64,000 nt of DNA, from positions 1 to 64,000 of the forward strand of contig JAILOU010000049.1 of assembly GCA_024690665.1 (NCBI GenBank). Direction: 5' to 3'. The position numbers and the translations under genes are program-made. This document shows, piece after piece, positions 26,674-35,907 of the stretch. Below the pieces are notes generated by a model. The model did not search any database and was not told where the DNA came from. It was given only the letters and a program-made list of their open reading frames with translations. The DNA comes from Eubacterium sp. GTDB lineage: Bacteria; Bacillota; Clostridia; Lachnospirales; Lachnospiraceae. How positions within the stretch are numbered: position 1 is the first letter of the stretch; the number at the start of each line of letters is the position of its first letter.

Positions 26674-27459
26674 ATGGTTACAGGAAAGAATACAGCAATT
26701 GAGATAAAAGATTTAAATGTTACATTTCAAGATAATTCCGGAAATGATGTCAGAGCTTTAAAGGAAATTAACCTGGATATTGAAGAAGGCGAATTCGTGG
26801 CACTGCTTGGTCCTTCCGGATGTGGAAAGACAACGCTTCTTAGAACAGTAGCGAACCTGCAGGAGCCAACAGACGGCAAGGTCAGAGTTCTTGGCAAGAC
26901 GCCAAAGGAAGTACGATTGGAAAAGAAATTTGGATTCGTCTTTCAGGCGCCGGTATTGCTGGACTGGAGAACCGTTTCTAAGAATATCGAGCTTCCGATG
27001 GAAATTATGTCGTACGAAAAGGAAGAGCGCAAGCGAAGAACCAAAGAGATGTTAGAACTTGTTGGGCTGGGAGAATTTGCACAGCATTTCCCGCGTCAGT
27101 TATCAGGAGGAATGCAGCAGCGTGTCAATATTGCAAGAGCATTTGGTCTCAGACCGGAGATCTTGTTAATGGACGAGCCGTTTTCAGCGCTGGATGAATT
27201 TACCAAGGAAAAGCTTCACATCGATTTGCTGAGAATCTGGGAGCAGACGAATAAAACGATTTTATTTGTCACACATAACATCCAGGAAGCCGTATTTTTA
27301 TCCACCAAGGTATGCGTGTTATCACCGCATCCCGGAAGATTATCGGCAGTCGTCGACATTGACTTACCAAAAAGAAGAGAACTTGAGATGAGAGAAACCC
27401 CTCATTTTAATGAACTGGTTACCAAGGTAAGAAACAGTTTTGAAGGAGGAAGTTATTAA
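26674..27459 (+). CDS. ABC importer ATP-binding protein (NitT/TauT/SsuB type)
   Basis: The 261-residue ATPase has Walker A GPSGCGKTT near residue 48, signature LSGGMQQRVNIARAF near 145 and Walker B ILLMDEPFSALDEF near 168, the pattern of the nitrate/sulfonate/pyrimidine importer family. I chose ATG 26674 because GGAGGA lies seven bases upstream; ATG 26668 would sit directly on it, and the GTG at 26641 lies in the terminator. Two permease genes and a binding-protein gene follow. The cargo is probably a pyrimidine or related ring compound, judging by the neighbouring catabolic genes. Confidence 0.9.
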   Translation: MVTGKNTAIEIKDLNVTFQDNSGNDVRALKEINLDIEEGEFVALLGPSGCGKTTLLRTVANLQEPTDGKVRVLGKTPKEVRLEKKFGFVFQAPVLLDWRTVSKNIELPMEIMSYEKEERKRRTKEMLELVGLGEFAQHFPRQLSGGMQQRVNIARAFGLRPEILLMDEPFSALDEFTKEKLHIDLLRIWEQTNKTILFVTHNIQEAVFLSTKVCVLSPHPGRLSAVVDIDLPKRRELEMRETPHFNELVTKVRNSFEGGSY

Positions 27460-28349
27460 TGCGGAAATTCAAAGGATTATTAGAAAAGAAATGGTTTTCG
27501 ACCATCTTCTGGATTATCCTTCTTGCCGCTGGATGGGAGATCGCCGCGGTATATGTGGGATACGTAAAAAGAACACCGGAAAATATATTGCCTCATCTGT
27601 ATCAGATTGTGGCGGCTGCGATTTCCAAAGATCCGGTATCCGCGGATATGACAGCAACCGGCCTTGTGCTTAGCGCAGCGGCAGCTACCATCCTTCGGGC
27701 AGTAGTTGGTTATGTAATCGGAATGATAGTCGGATTTATCCTGGCAGTGCTGATGAAGATGTCTGGAATTATCGAGAAGATGTTCTTCCCGTATCTGATG
27801 CTGATATTACTGATTCCGGTTCTTGGTATGGCGCCAATTGTGCTTGCCGTAACCGGAGATATTGATAAGAGCCGTATTATCATTGCGGCAATCCTTAGCT
27901 TTTATCCGGTTGCAACGAATACTTTGGCAGGACTTAAGTCTGTGCCAAAGGAGCAGCTGGATCTGATGTTCATCTACGCGGCAAAACCGATTGAAGTATA
28001 TAAAAAGGTGCTACTGCCAACGGCAGTTCCGTATATCTTCTCCGGACTTAAGATTGCCGCACCGATGGCGATTACAGCATCCATCCTTGTAGATACGCTG
28101 CAGGGAGACGGTGGACTTGGCTGTATCTTATCACAGTCATTAAAGCATGCCATGAGCATCTATGTATTCTGGCTGATTGTATTTTTCAGTGCTTTTATTG
28201 GAATCGGAAGTACATACCTGCTTGGTGCAATTGAAAAATTAGTGTTACCGGAGAACCGGAACAAGAGAAAGATTAAGAGGAAGGTGATGAAAGATGAGCG
28301 CAGAAGTATACAAGAAAAAGAAAAGCTTATATGCCAGAGCAAAGTCTAA
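27459..28349 (+). CDS. ABC importer permease 1
   Basis: This 296-residue inner-membrane protein has about six hydrophobic helices and the permease-ATPase coupling loop (residues about 175-200). Its start codon overlaps the stop of the ATPase gene (TAATG), with GAAGGAGG upstream. NitT/TauT importers usually have one permease acting as a homodimer; here a second, different permease follows, so a heterodimeric channel is likely. The last 56 bases overlap the second permease gene. Confidence 0.88.
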   Translation: MRKFKGLLEKKWFSTIFWIILLAAGWEIAAVYVGYVKRTPENILPHLYQIVAAAISKDPVSADMTATGLVLSAAAATILRAVVGYVIGMIVGFILAVLMKMSGIIEKMFFPYLMLILLIPVLGMAPIVLAVTGDIDKSRIIIAAILSFYPVATNTLAGLKSVPKEQLDLMFIYAAKPIEVYKKVLLPTAVPYIFSGLKIAAPMAITASILVDTLQGDGGLGCILSQSLKHAMSIYVFWLIVFFSAFIGIGSTYLLGAIEKLVLPENRNKRKIKRKVMKDERRSIQEKEKLICQSKV

Positions 28350-29145
28350 TAAGAAGGCACAGGCAGCAGGAACCATCATCTTTCCGGCGATATTAGGAGC
28401 GGTGATCTTCATCCTGTGGCAGAGCCAGGGCTTACATAAGATTTTAAACACGGATTTATTCATCCTGCCACTGCCAACGAAGATTATCTCCTTAATCGGA
28501 AGCAACTTCGCAGACATCATGGTCAACGTAAAGACCACTCTTATAGAGGTGATTGGCGGATTGGTATTCGGATGTCTGTTGGGATATCTGGTGGCAATCG
28601 CGGCGGCGAGCAAGCCAAATATCGGCAAGGGAGGACTCGCAGTGCTTGGTGCATTTGCCTCTGTGCCGGTCGTGGCACTGGCTCCGGTTATGAATAACTG
28701 GACCAAGGATGTGTCCAATGAAGCCGAAGTTCGAAGCATGGTAGCTAAGATTATTGTAATCGCACTGATAACGGGAGCGAACATGTGCCTGAATTCCTAC
28801 CGGGGGCTGGTAAACCTGCCGCCGTATGCGGAGGATCTGATGGCGACCTATGCAGCAAAAAAGAAGTGGGTACTCTTAAAGCTTCGCATTCCAAATTCGC
28901 TTCCATATGTATTTGTGGCACTTAAGATTGCAGTTCCATCCGCAATTATGACAGCCATTGTAAGTGAGTATTTTGCAGAATACATATCGGGAGTTGGAAG
29001 AGAGATTCGAGAAAATATCGTACTTGCCCAGTACACAACAGCCTGGGCGTATATCATGGTCGCTTGCGTGATTGGCGTAGGCGCATACATATTACTGATG
29101 GTTCTAAGCAAAGCCGTGCTTAAGAATTATCCAAAACAAGGTTAA
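28294..29145 (+). CDS. ABC importer permease 2
   Basis: The 283-residue protein has a basic N-terminal tail, then six hydrophobic helices and the coupling loop near the conserved EDLMATYAAKKKWVLLK segment. It belongs to the same BPD_transp_1 family as permease 1 but is clearly diverged from it. The ATG at 28294 has AGGAAGG upstream and lies within the end of the previous gene. With the ATPase and the lipoprotein encoded at 29194 it should complete one importer. Confidence 0.88.
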   Translation: MSAEVYKKKKSLYARAKSNKKAQAAGTIIFPAILGAVIFILWQSQGLHKILNTDLFILPLPTKIISLIGSNFADIMVNVKTTLIEVIGGLVFGCLLGYLVAIAAASKPNIGKGGLAVLGAFASVPVVALAPVMNNWTKDVSNEAEVRSMVAKIIVIALITGANMCLNSYRGLVNLPPYAEDLMATYAAKKKWVLLKLRIPNSLPYVFVALKIAVPSAIMTAIVSEYFAEYISGVGREIRENIVLAQYTTAWAYIMVACVIGVGAYILLMVLSKAVLKNYPKQG

Positions 29146-29193
29146 ACCGGGAATCCCGTTTGACAATATATAGAAAAGTAGGAGGACAAACGT

Positions 29194-30318
29194 ATGAAAA
29201 GAAGAATGACAAGAATTGTAAGTTTGGCATCGGTTGTAGTGATGGGCGCATCGGTATTTACAGGATGTGGCTCAAGTAAGGAGGAAACAACGCAGACAGG
29301 AAGTTCAGCGGAGCAGTCATCTGCAGCAGAACTTTCCAGTGAAGATATTATCAAGGCAGCAGCGGAAAATGGAAGCGTCGGTAACTGGGGACTTGGCAAC
29401 GAGTATGAAGTACTTGCTTTGTTATCCAAGTATGATCTTGGAAGCGATTATCTAAGCCAGGACTTTACGATGGATGGTTTTGATGATGACTCAATCACAC
29501 TGGCATCTGCTATGACGTATAACGAGCTTGGCCTTGTAAAAAATGATTACGACGGCGGCTACGGATATGGAGACAGCGTTGCGTATATCGACATGAACGA
29601 TGAAGGCGTGGCAATGCTTGAGGACAATATCTTCTGTACCGAAGATTTTGCGAAGGAGAATCCAAATACAGTGGCAGCATTCTTATATGCTTCCTTAAAG
29701 GGCTGGGAGTATGCAGTGGAGAATCCGGAAGAAGCAGCTGAAATCTGCTACACCTATGGTTCATCCGTATCGGCAGAGCACCAGGCATATATGGCAGAAG
29801 AAGTTGCAAAGCTGGTATCGACAGATACAGCAGGAGAGACGGTAACAGACATTGGTAACATGGATGAGGATGCTATGCAGCAGACACTCGATATTGCCAA
29901 GGAATACATTTCGCTGGATGATTCGGATGCAGATGCAGCGCTTCAGTCATTAACACTGGATGACATCCGGGATAGCTCTTATCTGGAAGCAGCCAAGTCT
30001 TCTGATGGCACATTTGACGTAGAAAAATCCGAAGTATCCATTCAGCTTAAATGGCTTCCGGATGCACAGTTTATGGGCTACTACGTAGCACTTGATAAAG
30101 GCTATTACAAAGAAGTCGGCTTAGACGTAGAGATCGTTGCAGGTGGCGGAGATATCGCAGAGACAACTGCTGTTAACAACGGCACGGTAGACTTTGGTGT
30201 AACCTGGGTATCCAACCTTGCATCTGCCAATGCAGGCGGCATGAACCTGGTAGAAGTTGCACAGATCTTCCAAAGATCAGGACTTGTACTTGTATATAAG
30301 CCGGAGAATTTTGAATAA
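29194..30318 (+). CDS. ABC importer substrate-binding lipoprotein with circularly permuted domain order
   Basis: This 374-residue lipoprotein has a type II signal peptide with lipobox FTGC (C25) and a serine/glutamate-rich linker. It belongs to the NMT1/THI5-like binding-protein family. In that family the mature protein begins with a strand like VSIQLKW, the GYYVA-x3-GYY segment, GGGD and an IFQRSG motif, and only then reaches a WGxGNE motif and the C-terminal half. Here the order is reversed: WGLGNE lies at residues 65-70 and the second half runs to about 265, while VSIQLKW is at 281-287, GYYVALDKGYY near 295 and IFQRSG at 358-363, just before the stop. This is a circular permutation as read from the sequence. 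It is co-directional with both permeases and the dihydropyrimidinase. Confidence 0.85.
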   Translation: MKRRMTRIVSLASVVVMGASVFTGCGSSKEETTQTGSSAEQSSAAELSSEDIIKAAAENGSVGNWGLGNEYEVLALLSKYDLGSDYLSQDFTMDGFDDDSITLASAMTYNELGLVKNDYDGGYGYGDSVAYIDMNDEGVAMLEDNIFCTEDFAKENPNTVAAFLYASLKGWEYAVENPEEAAEICYTYGSSVSAEHQAYMAEEVAKLVSTDTAGETVTDIGNMDEDAMQQTLDIAKEYISLDDSDADAALQSLTLDDIRDSSYLEAAKSSDGTFDVEKSEVSIQLKWLPDAQFMGYYVALDKGYYKEVGLDVEIVAGGGDIAETTAVNNGTVDFGVTWVSNLASANAGGMNLVEVAQIFQRSGLVLVYKPENFE

Positions 30319-30339
30319 ACAATAAAGAGGTGAAGGGAT

Positions 30340-31713
30340 ATGGACATGATATTAAAAGGCGGCCGCGTGATTACCGCATCCGATAGTTTTATGGCAGATG
30401 TAGCCGTAAAGGATGGCAAGATCGTGGCGATTGGAAAGGACCTATCCGATACCGCAGACAAGATCGTAGATGTTACCGGGAAGTATGTACTTCCCGGGGC
30501 CATCGACGCACATACGCATATGGCGATGCCATTTGGCGGAACGGTATCTTCCGACAGTTATCTGTCCGGAATGAGAGCTGCGGTATGCGGCGGTGTAACA
30601 ACCATCTTCGACTATCCGGTTCAGCATAAGGGTGAGACGATACTCGGACTGTGCGGCTCAAAGGATGAAGTCTTAAAAGAAGAAGCGTGCTGTGATTACG
30701 CATTTCACTGCTGTATTACGGATCTTAACGATGGAGACATCTTAAAGGAAATGGAAGAAGCCGTGGACAAAGGCATCACCAGTTTTAAGTGCTTTTTGGT
30801 TTATAAAAAAGAAGGCATGATGGTTGACGACGGAACCCTGGCAAGACTGTTGCTTCGTGCCAAAGAACTTGGCGCTATGATTAACGTTCATGCGGAGAAT
30901 CCGGACCTTATCGATCTTCGAACAGAGCAGTTTTTAAAAGAAGGCAAGACAAGCGCCTGGTATCATTACCTGTCCCGCCCTGAATTCGTTGAGGCGGAAG
31001 CAGATAAGAGAGTCGTGCATCTTGCAAGTCATCTTGATACACCGGTCTATATCGTACATATGGCAGACGAAGAAGGATTAGAAGCCTGCATCGAGGCAAA
31101 GAGAAAGGGACATGACATCTATGTAGAGACTTGCCCGCAGTACCTGGAATTTACCTGTGATGTGTATAAACGAGAGGACGGACGAAACTTTGTATGCTCA
31201 CCGCCAATCAAAGGGCAGGCATCTCAGGATGCTCTTTGGAGAGCGATTAAGGCAGGCCTGATTGATACGGTGGCAACCGATCACTGTCCGTTTCAAAGTT
31301 ACGAAAAGGACTGGGGAAAGGATGATTTCACCAAGATTCCAAATGGCTGCGCAGGCGTAGAAAACCTGTATCCTTATATGCTTAGTGCGGCAAATGAAGG
31401 CAAGCTGCCATTTGAAAAAGTAGTCGAGCTGTGTGCGACGAATGTGGCAAAAATCTTCGGCTGCACAGACAAGGGTTCGATTGCAGTCGGTAAGGATGCC
31501 GATCTTGTGGTCTATGACCCGGAAAAAGATTTTACGATCAGCGCGAGCAACATGCATTCGGACTGTGACCATACCATCTGGGAAGGCAAGAAGTTACATG
31601 GCTATCCGGTGCAGACTTATCTTAGAGGGCAGCTGGTGTACGACAACGGCGAGTTCGTCGGAACGCCGGGCAGCGGAAGATATATAAAACGCGCAAAGTA
31701 TTCTAAGAAATAA
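30340..31713 (+). CDS. hydA: Dihydropyrimidinase (D-hydantoinase family)
   Basis: The 457-residue metal-dependent amidohydrolase opens dihydrouracil or dihydrothymine to the N-carbamoyl-beta-amino acid. DAHTHM near residue 57 supplies two metal-binding histidines, K150 or a near neighbour in FKCFLVYKKEG is the likely carboxylated lysine, and further ligands lie in NVHAEN, VHMADEEG and ATDHCPF. The length is the usual 450-480 residues. GAGGTGAAGG precedes the ATG, 21 bases after the binding-protein stop. With PreA and the amidohydrolase downstream it forms the reductive pyrimidine pathway. Other hydantoins are possible substrates. Confidence 0.9.
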   Translation: MDMILKGGRVITASDSFMADVAVKDGKIVAIGKDLSDTADKIVDVTGKYVLPGAIDAHTHMAMPFGGTVSSDSYLSGMRAAVCGGVTTIFDYPVQHKGETILGLCGSKDEVLKEEACCDYAFHCCITDLNDGDILKEMEEAVDKGITSFKCFLVYKKEGMMVDDGTLARLLLRAKELGAMINVHAENPDLIDLRTEQFLKEGKTSAWYHYLSRPEFVEAEADKRVVHLASHLDTPVYIVHMADEEGLEACIEAKRKGHDIYVETCPQYLEFTCDVYKREDGRNFVCSPPIKGQASQDALWRAIKAGLIDTVATDHCPFQSYEKDWGKDDFTKIPNGCAGVENLYPYMLSAANEGKLPFEKVVELCATNVAKIFGCTDKGSIAVGKDADLVVYDPEKDFTISASNMHSDCDHTIWEGKKLHGYPVQTYLRGQLVYDNGEFVGTPGSGRYIKRAKYSKK

Positions 31714-31735
31714 AACGAAAACGGAGGAGATTAGT

Positions 31736-33229
31736 ATGGCATATGAAAACATAAAGATTAGGGAGGAAGCCGGTCGATGTTTGCTTTGCCATGAGCCGGC
31801 CTGTACAAAAGCATGTGATGGGAAGGTAGCGGTGGATGAAATTGTCCGCTCGCTTCGATTTGAAAATGAAATCGGCGCTTACCGCAAGTTGAAGGCATCC
31901 GGATATGACAAGGACGGTATTCAAAAAGCGATGGCGGCCTGCACAAGAGGGAAAATCGATCGTCCGGTTGACCTTAAGATGATATTTGAGTCATTAGAGT
32001 CCGGGCAGGAAGATATTAAGACGGATGGCGTTGATTTATCCATCGACTTTTGCGGGATTCCCTGTGAAAATCCATTTTTTCTATCCTCCTCTGTTGTCGG
32101 TAGTAATTATGAGATGGTGGCAAAGGCATTTGAAATGGGCTGGGCCGGCGTTGCCTTTAAGACTATCGGATTTTTAAGACCGAATGAAGTGTCGCCGAGA
32201 TTCGCGGCGCTTACCAAAGAACAGACACCATTTGTGGGATTTAAGAACTTAGAGCAGATCTCAGATCATTCGCTGGAAGAGAATCTGTCGTATCTTCGAC
32301 AGCTGAAAAAGGATTATCCATCGAAGATTATCGTGGCTTCCATTATGGGGCGCGATGAACAAGAGTGGGCGAAGCTGGCGAGCATGATGGAAGAGGTTGG
32401 AGCCGATATCATCGAATGCAACTTCTCTTGTCCGCAGATGGTTGGAGACGGTGTCGGCAGTGATGTCGGAACGAATGAAGAACTGGTGAAACGCTATACC
32501 GCAGCGGTAAAGTCGGCCTGTTCCATTCCGGTACTTGCCAAGATGACACCGAATATTACCCGCATGGAAGATGCCGCCTATGCAGCAGTGCTAGGCGGCG
32601 CAGATGGAATTGCGGCCATTAATACGATTAAAAGTATTATGAATGTGCATTTGGAAAGCGGTATGTCAGAGCCTGTTGTATCCGGTAAGACCTCGGTTGG
32701 CGGCTATTCGGGAAAGGCCGTCAAACCAATTGCATTAAGGTTCATCTATGAGATGAAGACGGATGAGAGAATTAAGAAGATTCCCATCAGCGGAATGGGC
32801 GGTATAGAATCGTGGCGTGATGCGATGGAATTTTTAGCTCTGGGATGCGAGAACCTGCAGATTACCACCTCGGTTATGCAGTATGGATATCGAATTATCG
32901 AGGATCTAAAAGAAGGGCTTAGCCTGTATCTTGCCAAGAACCGGATAAAGCGCGTGCAGGACATTGTAGGATGCGGACTTTCCTCCATTGTTCCAACGGA
33001 AGAACTAGACCGCGCAACCATTGAATATCCAAAGTTTGACAGGGGCGCTTGTATCGGATGTGGCAGATGCTATATATCCTGCTATGACGGCGGCCATCAG
33101 GCACTTTCATTTGATGCAGACAATGGGCCGAGACTTTTGCCACGTAAGTGCGTTGGATGTCAGCTGTGTAAACTGGTCTGTCCGGTCGGGGCAATCACGA
33201 GTGGAACCAGAGTAAAGAAGAAGGAGTGA
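31736..33229 (+). CDS. preA: PreA-type dihydropyrimidine dehydrogenase subunit with a PreT-like N-terminal Fe-S region
   Basis: From about residue 95 this 497-residue protein follows E. coli PreA closely: the FMN barrel with IECNFSCPQM and GSDVG, the ISGMGGIE and ITTSVMQYGYRI stretches, and a C-terminal bis-[4Fe-4S] ferredoxin domain (CIGCGRCYISC; CVGCQLCKLVC). Residues 1-95 are extra and resemble the N-terminus of PreT: EAGRCLLCHEPACTKAC gives C15, C18, C23 and C27, and a later ACTRGKIDRPVDL matches the end of the PreT Fe-S domain. Several PreT cluster cysteines between these are absent, as is the FAD/NAD(P) domain, and no preT gene is in the window. The enzyme should reduce uracil or thymine, perhaps with ferredoxin as donor. 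Confidence 0.9.
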   Translation: MAYENIKIREEAGRCLLCHEPACTKACDGKVAVDEIVRSLRFENEIGAYRKLKASGYDKDGIQKAMAACTRGKIDRPVDLKMIFESLESGQEDIKTDGVDLSIDFCGIPCENPFFLSSSVVGSNYEMVAKAFEMGWAGVAFKTIGFLRPNEVSPRFAALTKEQTPFVGFKNLEQISDHSLEENLSYLRQLKKDYPSKIIVASIMGRDEQEWAKLASMMEEVGADIIECNFSCPQMVGDGVGSDVGTNEELVKRYTAAVKSACSIPVLAKMTPNITRMEDAAYAAVLGGADGIAAINTIKSIMNVHLESGMSEPVVSGKTSVGGYSGKAVKPIALRFIYEMKTDERIKKIPISGMGGIESWRDAMEFLALGCENLQITTSVMQYGYRIIEDLKEGLSLYLAKNRIKRVQDIVGCGLSSIVPTEELDRATIEYPKFDRGACIGCGRCYISCYDGGHQALSFDADNGPRLLPRKCVGCQLCKLVCPVGAITSGTRVKKKE

Positions 33230-33234
33230 TAGAT

Positions 33235-34497
33235 ATGTATACATGTAGTATAGAAAGAATGAAGGACAAGATTGAGACATTTTCCAAATACGGGGACGCC
33301 GGACATGGTGGTATTACAAGATATTCCCTTTCGGAGGATGCTTTAAAGGCCCGAAAGGAATTTGAAAAAAGAATGACAGCCATCGGTGCCATCATCGAAG
33401 TGGATGATGTGGCCAATGTCTACGCAACGCTTCCGGGCAGCGATCCGGATGCCAAAAGAATCGTTATGGGTTCGCACTGTGATTCGGTAAAAAACGGCGG
33501 AAATTACGATGGTATCTTAGGTGTCATCTCTGCGATGGAAGTGTTAGAGACCGTACATGAACATAACATTCCTCACAAGCATCCGCTGACAGCCATGATC
33601 TGGACCAATGAGGAAGGCTCCTTATATCCGCCGGCTATGATGTGTTCCGGAATCGTCTGCTATGATTATCTGCCGGAGGACATCAGAAGCAAGTTCTGCT
33701 ATGACGATATGATGGTTTCAAAAAGCGTGCTTGATGGAACTTCTACATTCGGCGAAGCACTTGATAAATCCGGCTACAAGGGAGATAAAAAGTATCGTCT
33801 CTCACCGGACAATTACGAGTGCATGTTTGAGACTCATATTGAGCAGGGACCAATTCTTGAAGATGCCGGCAATTCCGTTGGCATTGTAGACTGTGTGCTT
33901 GGAATGTTCAACTATCGAATTCGCTTCTTTGGTCAGACAACACATGCGGGAACATTTCCAATGCCGAAGAGACGAGATGCGCTCCTGGCTGCTTCTCAGG
34001 CACTTGTCTATCTGCATGAGGAAATCGACAAACTTGGATATTCTGACCTGGTATATACAACCGGCGAGATTGTATGTCATCCATCCGTGCATACCTGCGT
34101 GCCGGATTATGTGGACATTTCCTTCGATGCAAGACATGAAGATCCGAAGGTACTTGCCAAGGTAATGGAAATCTTAAAGTCTTGCACCACAAAGACCTGG
34201 GCTGGCTGCAGCTGTGAGATTGAAAAAGCATGGAACCGTGATACGGTCTATTGGGATAAGGAACTTGTCGGTTATGTAAAGGAAGCGGCTGAGGAGATTG
34301 GAGTATCGCATCAGTATATTCACTCCGGCGCCGGACATGACGCACAGTTTTGTGCATACATGCTGCCGACAACGATGATCTTCGTACAGTCCAAAGAAGG
34401 TCTGTCTCATTGTGAAGACGAGTATTCAACACCGGAGGATTGCACCAACGGAGCAAGTGTTATGCTTAATGCTGTGCTGAAAAAGGATAAACAATAG
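33235..34497 (+). CDS. N-carbamoyl-beta-alanine amidohydrolase (beta-ureidopropionase, M20 family)
   Basis: The 420-residue amidase/peptidase M20 protein has the metal motifs GSHCDSV near residue 79, NEEGSLYPP near 123 and THIEQGP near 200, plus the GAGHDA motif near 363 that is typical of the hydantoinase/carbamoylase sub-family. In this setting it should hydrolyse N-carbamoyl-beta-alanine to beta-alanine, CO2 and ammonia, the last step before the aminotransferase. I chose ATG 33235, nine bases after GGAG; the in-frame GTG at 33226 lies almost on the ribosome binding site and overlaps preA. Allantoate amidohydrolase is the main alternative. Confidence 0.88.
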   Translation: MYTCSIERMKDKIETFSKYGDAGHGGITRYSLSEDALKARKEFEKRMTAIGAIIEVDDVANVYATLPGSDPDAKRIVMGSHCDSVKNGGNYDGILGVISAMEVLETVHEHNIPHKHPLTAMIWTNEEGSLYPPAMMCSGIVCYDYLPEDIRSKFCYDDMMVSKSVLDGTSTFGEALDKSGYKGDKKYRLSPDNYECMFETHIEQGPILEDAGNSVGIVDCVLGMFNYRIRFFGQTTHAGTFPMPKRRDALLAASQALVYLHEEIDKLGYSDLVYTTGEIVCHPSVHTCVPDYVDISFDARHEDPKVLAKVMEILKSCTTKTWAGCSCEIEKAWNRDTVYWDKELVGYVKEAAEEIGVSHQYIHSGAGHDAQFCAYMLPTTMIFVQSKEGLSHCEDEYSTPEDCTNGASVMLNAVLKKDKQ

Positions 34498-34513
34498 AAA
34501 TGGGGGCTGCGAT

Positions 34514-35152
34514 GTGGATAACTATGTAATTACAATTGCCAGAGGATTTGGAAGCGGCGGAAAAGAAATCGGGATGATGTTAAGCGAGATTTTAGGAATC
34601 CCCTGCTACGAAAGACAGATTCTTACGATGGCATCGGATTTTAGCGGAATAGACGAGAGCGTATTCGTGGAAACCGATGAGAAGCTTCGCGGCAAATACA
34701 TTGCCAATGCGCTTAGAAAGATGCCGCTTTCCAATGTCTTAGAGCCTTGGGAAAAAGGATTTATGTCGGACATTAACATATTTAATGTGCAGGCCGAGAT
34801 TATCCGATCTCTTGCCAGAACGCAAAGCTGTATTATAGTAGGAAAGTGTGCCGATGATATCTTAAAGGATTACCCAAATGTGGTGAGTGTTTATATAGAG
34901 GCGCCAAGGGGATTTTGTGTAAACAACATTCGAAGTAAACTGCACGTGTCGGTGGAACGCGCCAATCAGATGATCAGCAGTACCGACCGAAATCGTGCAA
35001 AATATTACAGCTATTATACGGGCGGAAAGGAATGGACGAATCCGGTCAATTATGACCTGGTGCTAAACACCGAACGCGTCGGGAAGAAACGATGCGCACA
35101 GGTGATCGAGCAGTACCTGCATATAAAATTTCCGGAATTGGCAGAATCTTAA
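34514..35152 (+). CDS. Cytidylate kinase-like protein
   Basis: This 212-residue protein belongs to the cytidylate-kinase-like family (Cytidylate_kin2). The P-loop reads GFGSGGKEIG near residue 11, and a basic lid region (NRAKYYSYYTG) lies near 157. Family members are generally annotated by similarity and may phosphorylate CMP or another small substrate. It starts at GTG 34514 behind a G-rich ribosome binding site, 16 bases after the amidohydrolase, so it is transcribed with the pyrimidine genes, which suggests a nucleotide-related role. A terminator follows. Confidence 0.8.
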   Translation: MDNYVITIARGFGSGGKEIGMMLSEILGIPCYERQILTMASDFSGIDESVFVETDEKLRGKYIANALRKMPLSNVLEPWEKGFMSDINIFNVQAEIIRSLARTQSCIIVGKCADDILKDYPNVVSVYIEAPRGFCVNNIRSKLHVSVERANQMISSTDRNRAKYYSYYTGGKEWTNPVNYDLVLNTERVGKKRCAQVIEQYLHIKFPELAES

Positions 35153-35160
35153 CTTTCATA

Positions 35161-35197
35161 ATTGCTACACTTTTTAAGGAGTGTGGCAATTTTTTTG
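35161..35197 (+). terminator. Terminator closing the pyrimidine catabolism operon
   Basis: ATTGCTACACT (35161-35171) pairs with AGTGTGGCAAT (35180-35190), followed by seven T residues. Confidence 0.88.
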
Positions 35198-35249
35198 TCT
35201 AAAATTGCTCAAATTGGAACTAGGCATAGACTTTCCGAAAAAAATTTCC

Positions 35250-35316
35250 TATAATAAGACGTATTATTGCGAAAATGTGATATGAATGTCCGCGGTAGGA
35301 AAACAATTGACCGCGG
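35250..35316 (+). promoter_or_regulatory. Promoter and interrupted palindrome ahead of porGDAB
   Basis: A TATAAT at 35250-35255 without a good -35 is followed by CCGCGGT (35290-35296) and ACCGCGG (35310-35316), an inverted repeat with a 13-base gap just ahead of the ribosome binding site. It could be an operator or a leader hairpin. Confidence 0.5.
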
Positions 35317-35336
35317 AATAAGGAAGGGTGAAACCA

Positions 35337-35906
35337 GTGAAAGAAACAATTGAAATCAGATGGCACGGCCGAGGCGGCCAGGGTGCGAAGACGGCAGCCC
35401 TGCTTTTGGCAGATGTAGCCTTTGAGACAGGAAAGTATGTACAAGGTTTCCCGGAGTATGGTCCGGAGAGAATGGGCGCGCCGATTACCGCGTATAATCG
35501 AATTAGCGATAAAGAGATTCGTATGCATGCCAACATTTATGAGCCGGATTATGTAGTGGTAGTAGATGAAACACTTCTGGAGGCTGTTGACGTGACAAAG
35601 GGACTGAGCGAAGAAGGTGCGATTGTCATTAACACGGCGAAGAGCTTAGAAGAGATTACGCCACATTTAAAAGGATATAAAGGAAAGGTTTATCTCATCG
35701 ATGCGAGAAGGATTTCCATCGAAGCATTGGGAAGATATTTTCCAAATACGCCGATGCTTGCGGCAATCGTTAAGGTGTGCGGCGTGATGGATGAGAAACG
35801 TTTTATTGATGAGATGAAGAAATCATTTTCACATAAATTTGCTTCCAAGCCGGAAGTAATCGAAGGAAATATGAAAGCCCTGAAACTGGCGCTTTCGGAG
35901 GTGTAG
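35337..35906 (+). CDS. porG: 2-oxoacid:ferredoxin oxidoreductase, gamma subunit
   Basis: The 189-residue protein matches the gamma subunit of four-subunit pyruvate or 2-ketoacid ferredoxin oxidoreductases, beginning IRWHGRGGQGAKTAA and continuing GFPEYGPERMGAPI. I favour GTG 35337, eight bases after GGAAGGG; the GTG at 35328 lies on the ribosome binding site. It opens the porG-porD-porA-porB operon. The complex oxidises a 2-oxoacid to an acyl-CoA and reduces ferredoxin, which could feed the PreA-type dehydrogenase encoded upstream. Confidence 0.88.
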   Translation: MKETIEIRWHGRGGQGAKTAALLLADVAFETGKYVQGFPEYGPERMGAPITAYNRISDKEIRMHANIYEPDYVVVVDETLLEAVDVTKGLSEEGAIVINTAKSLEEITPHLKGYKGKVYLIDARRISIEALGRYFPNTPMLAAIVKVCGVMDEKRFIDEMKKSFSHKFASKPEVIEGNMKALKLALSEV

Positions 35907-35907
35907 G

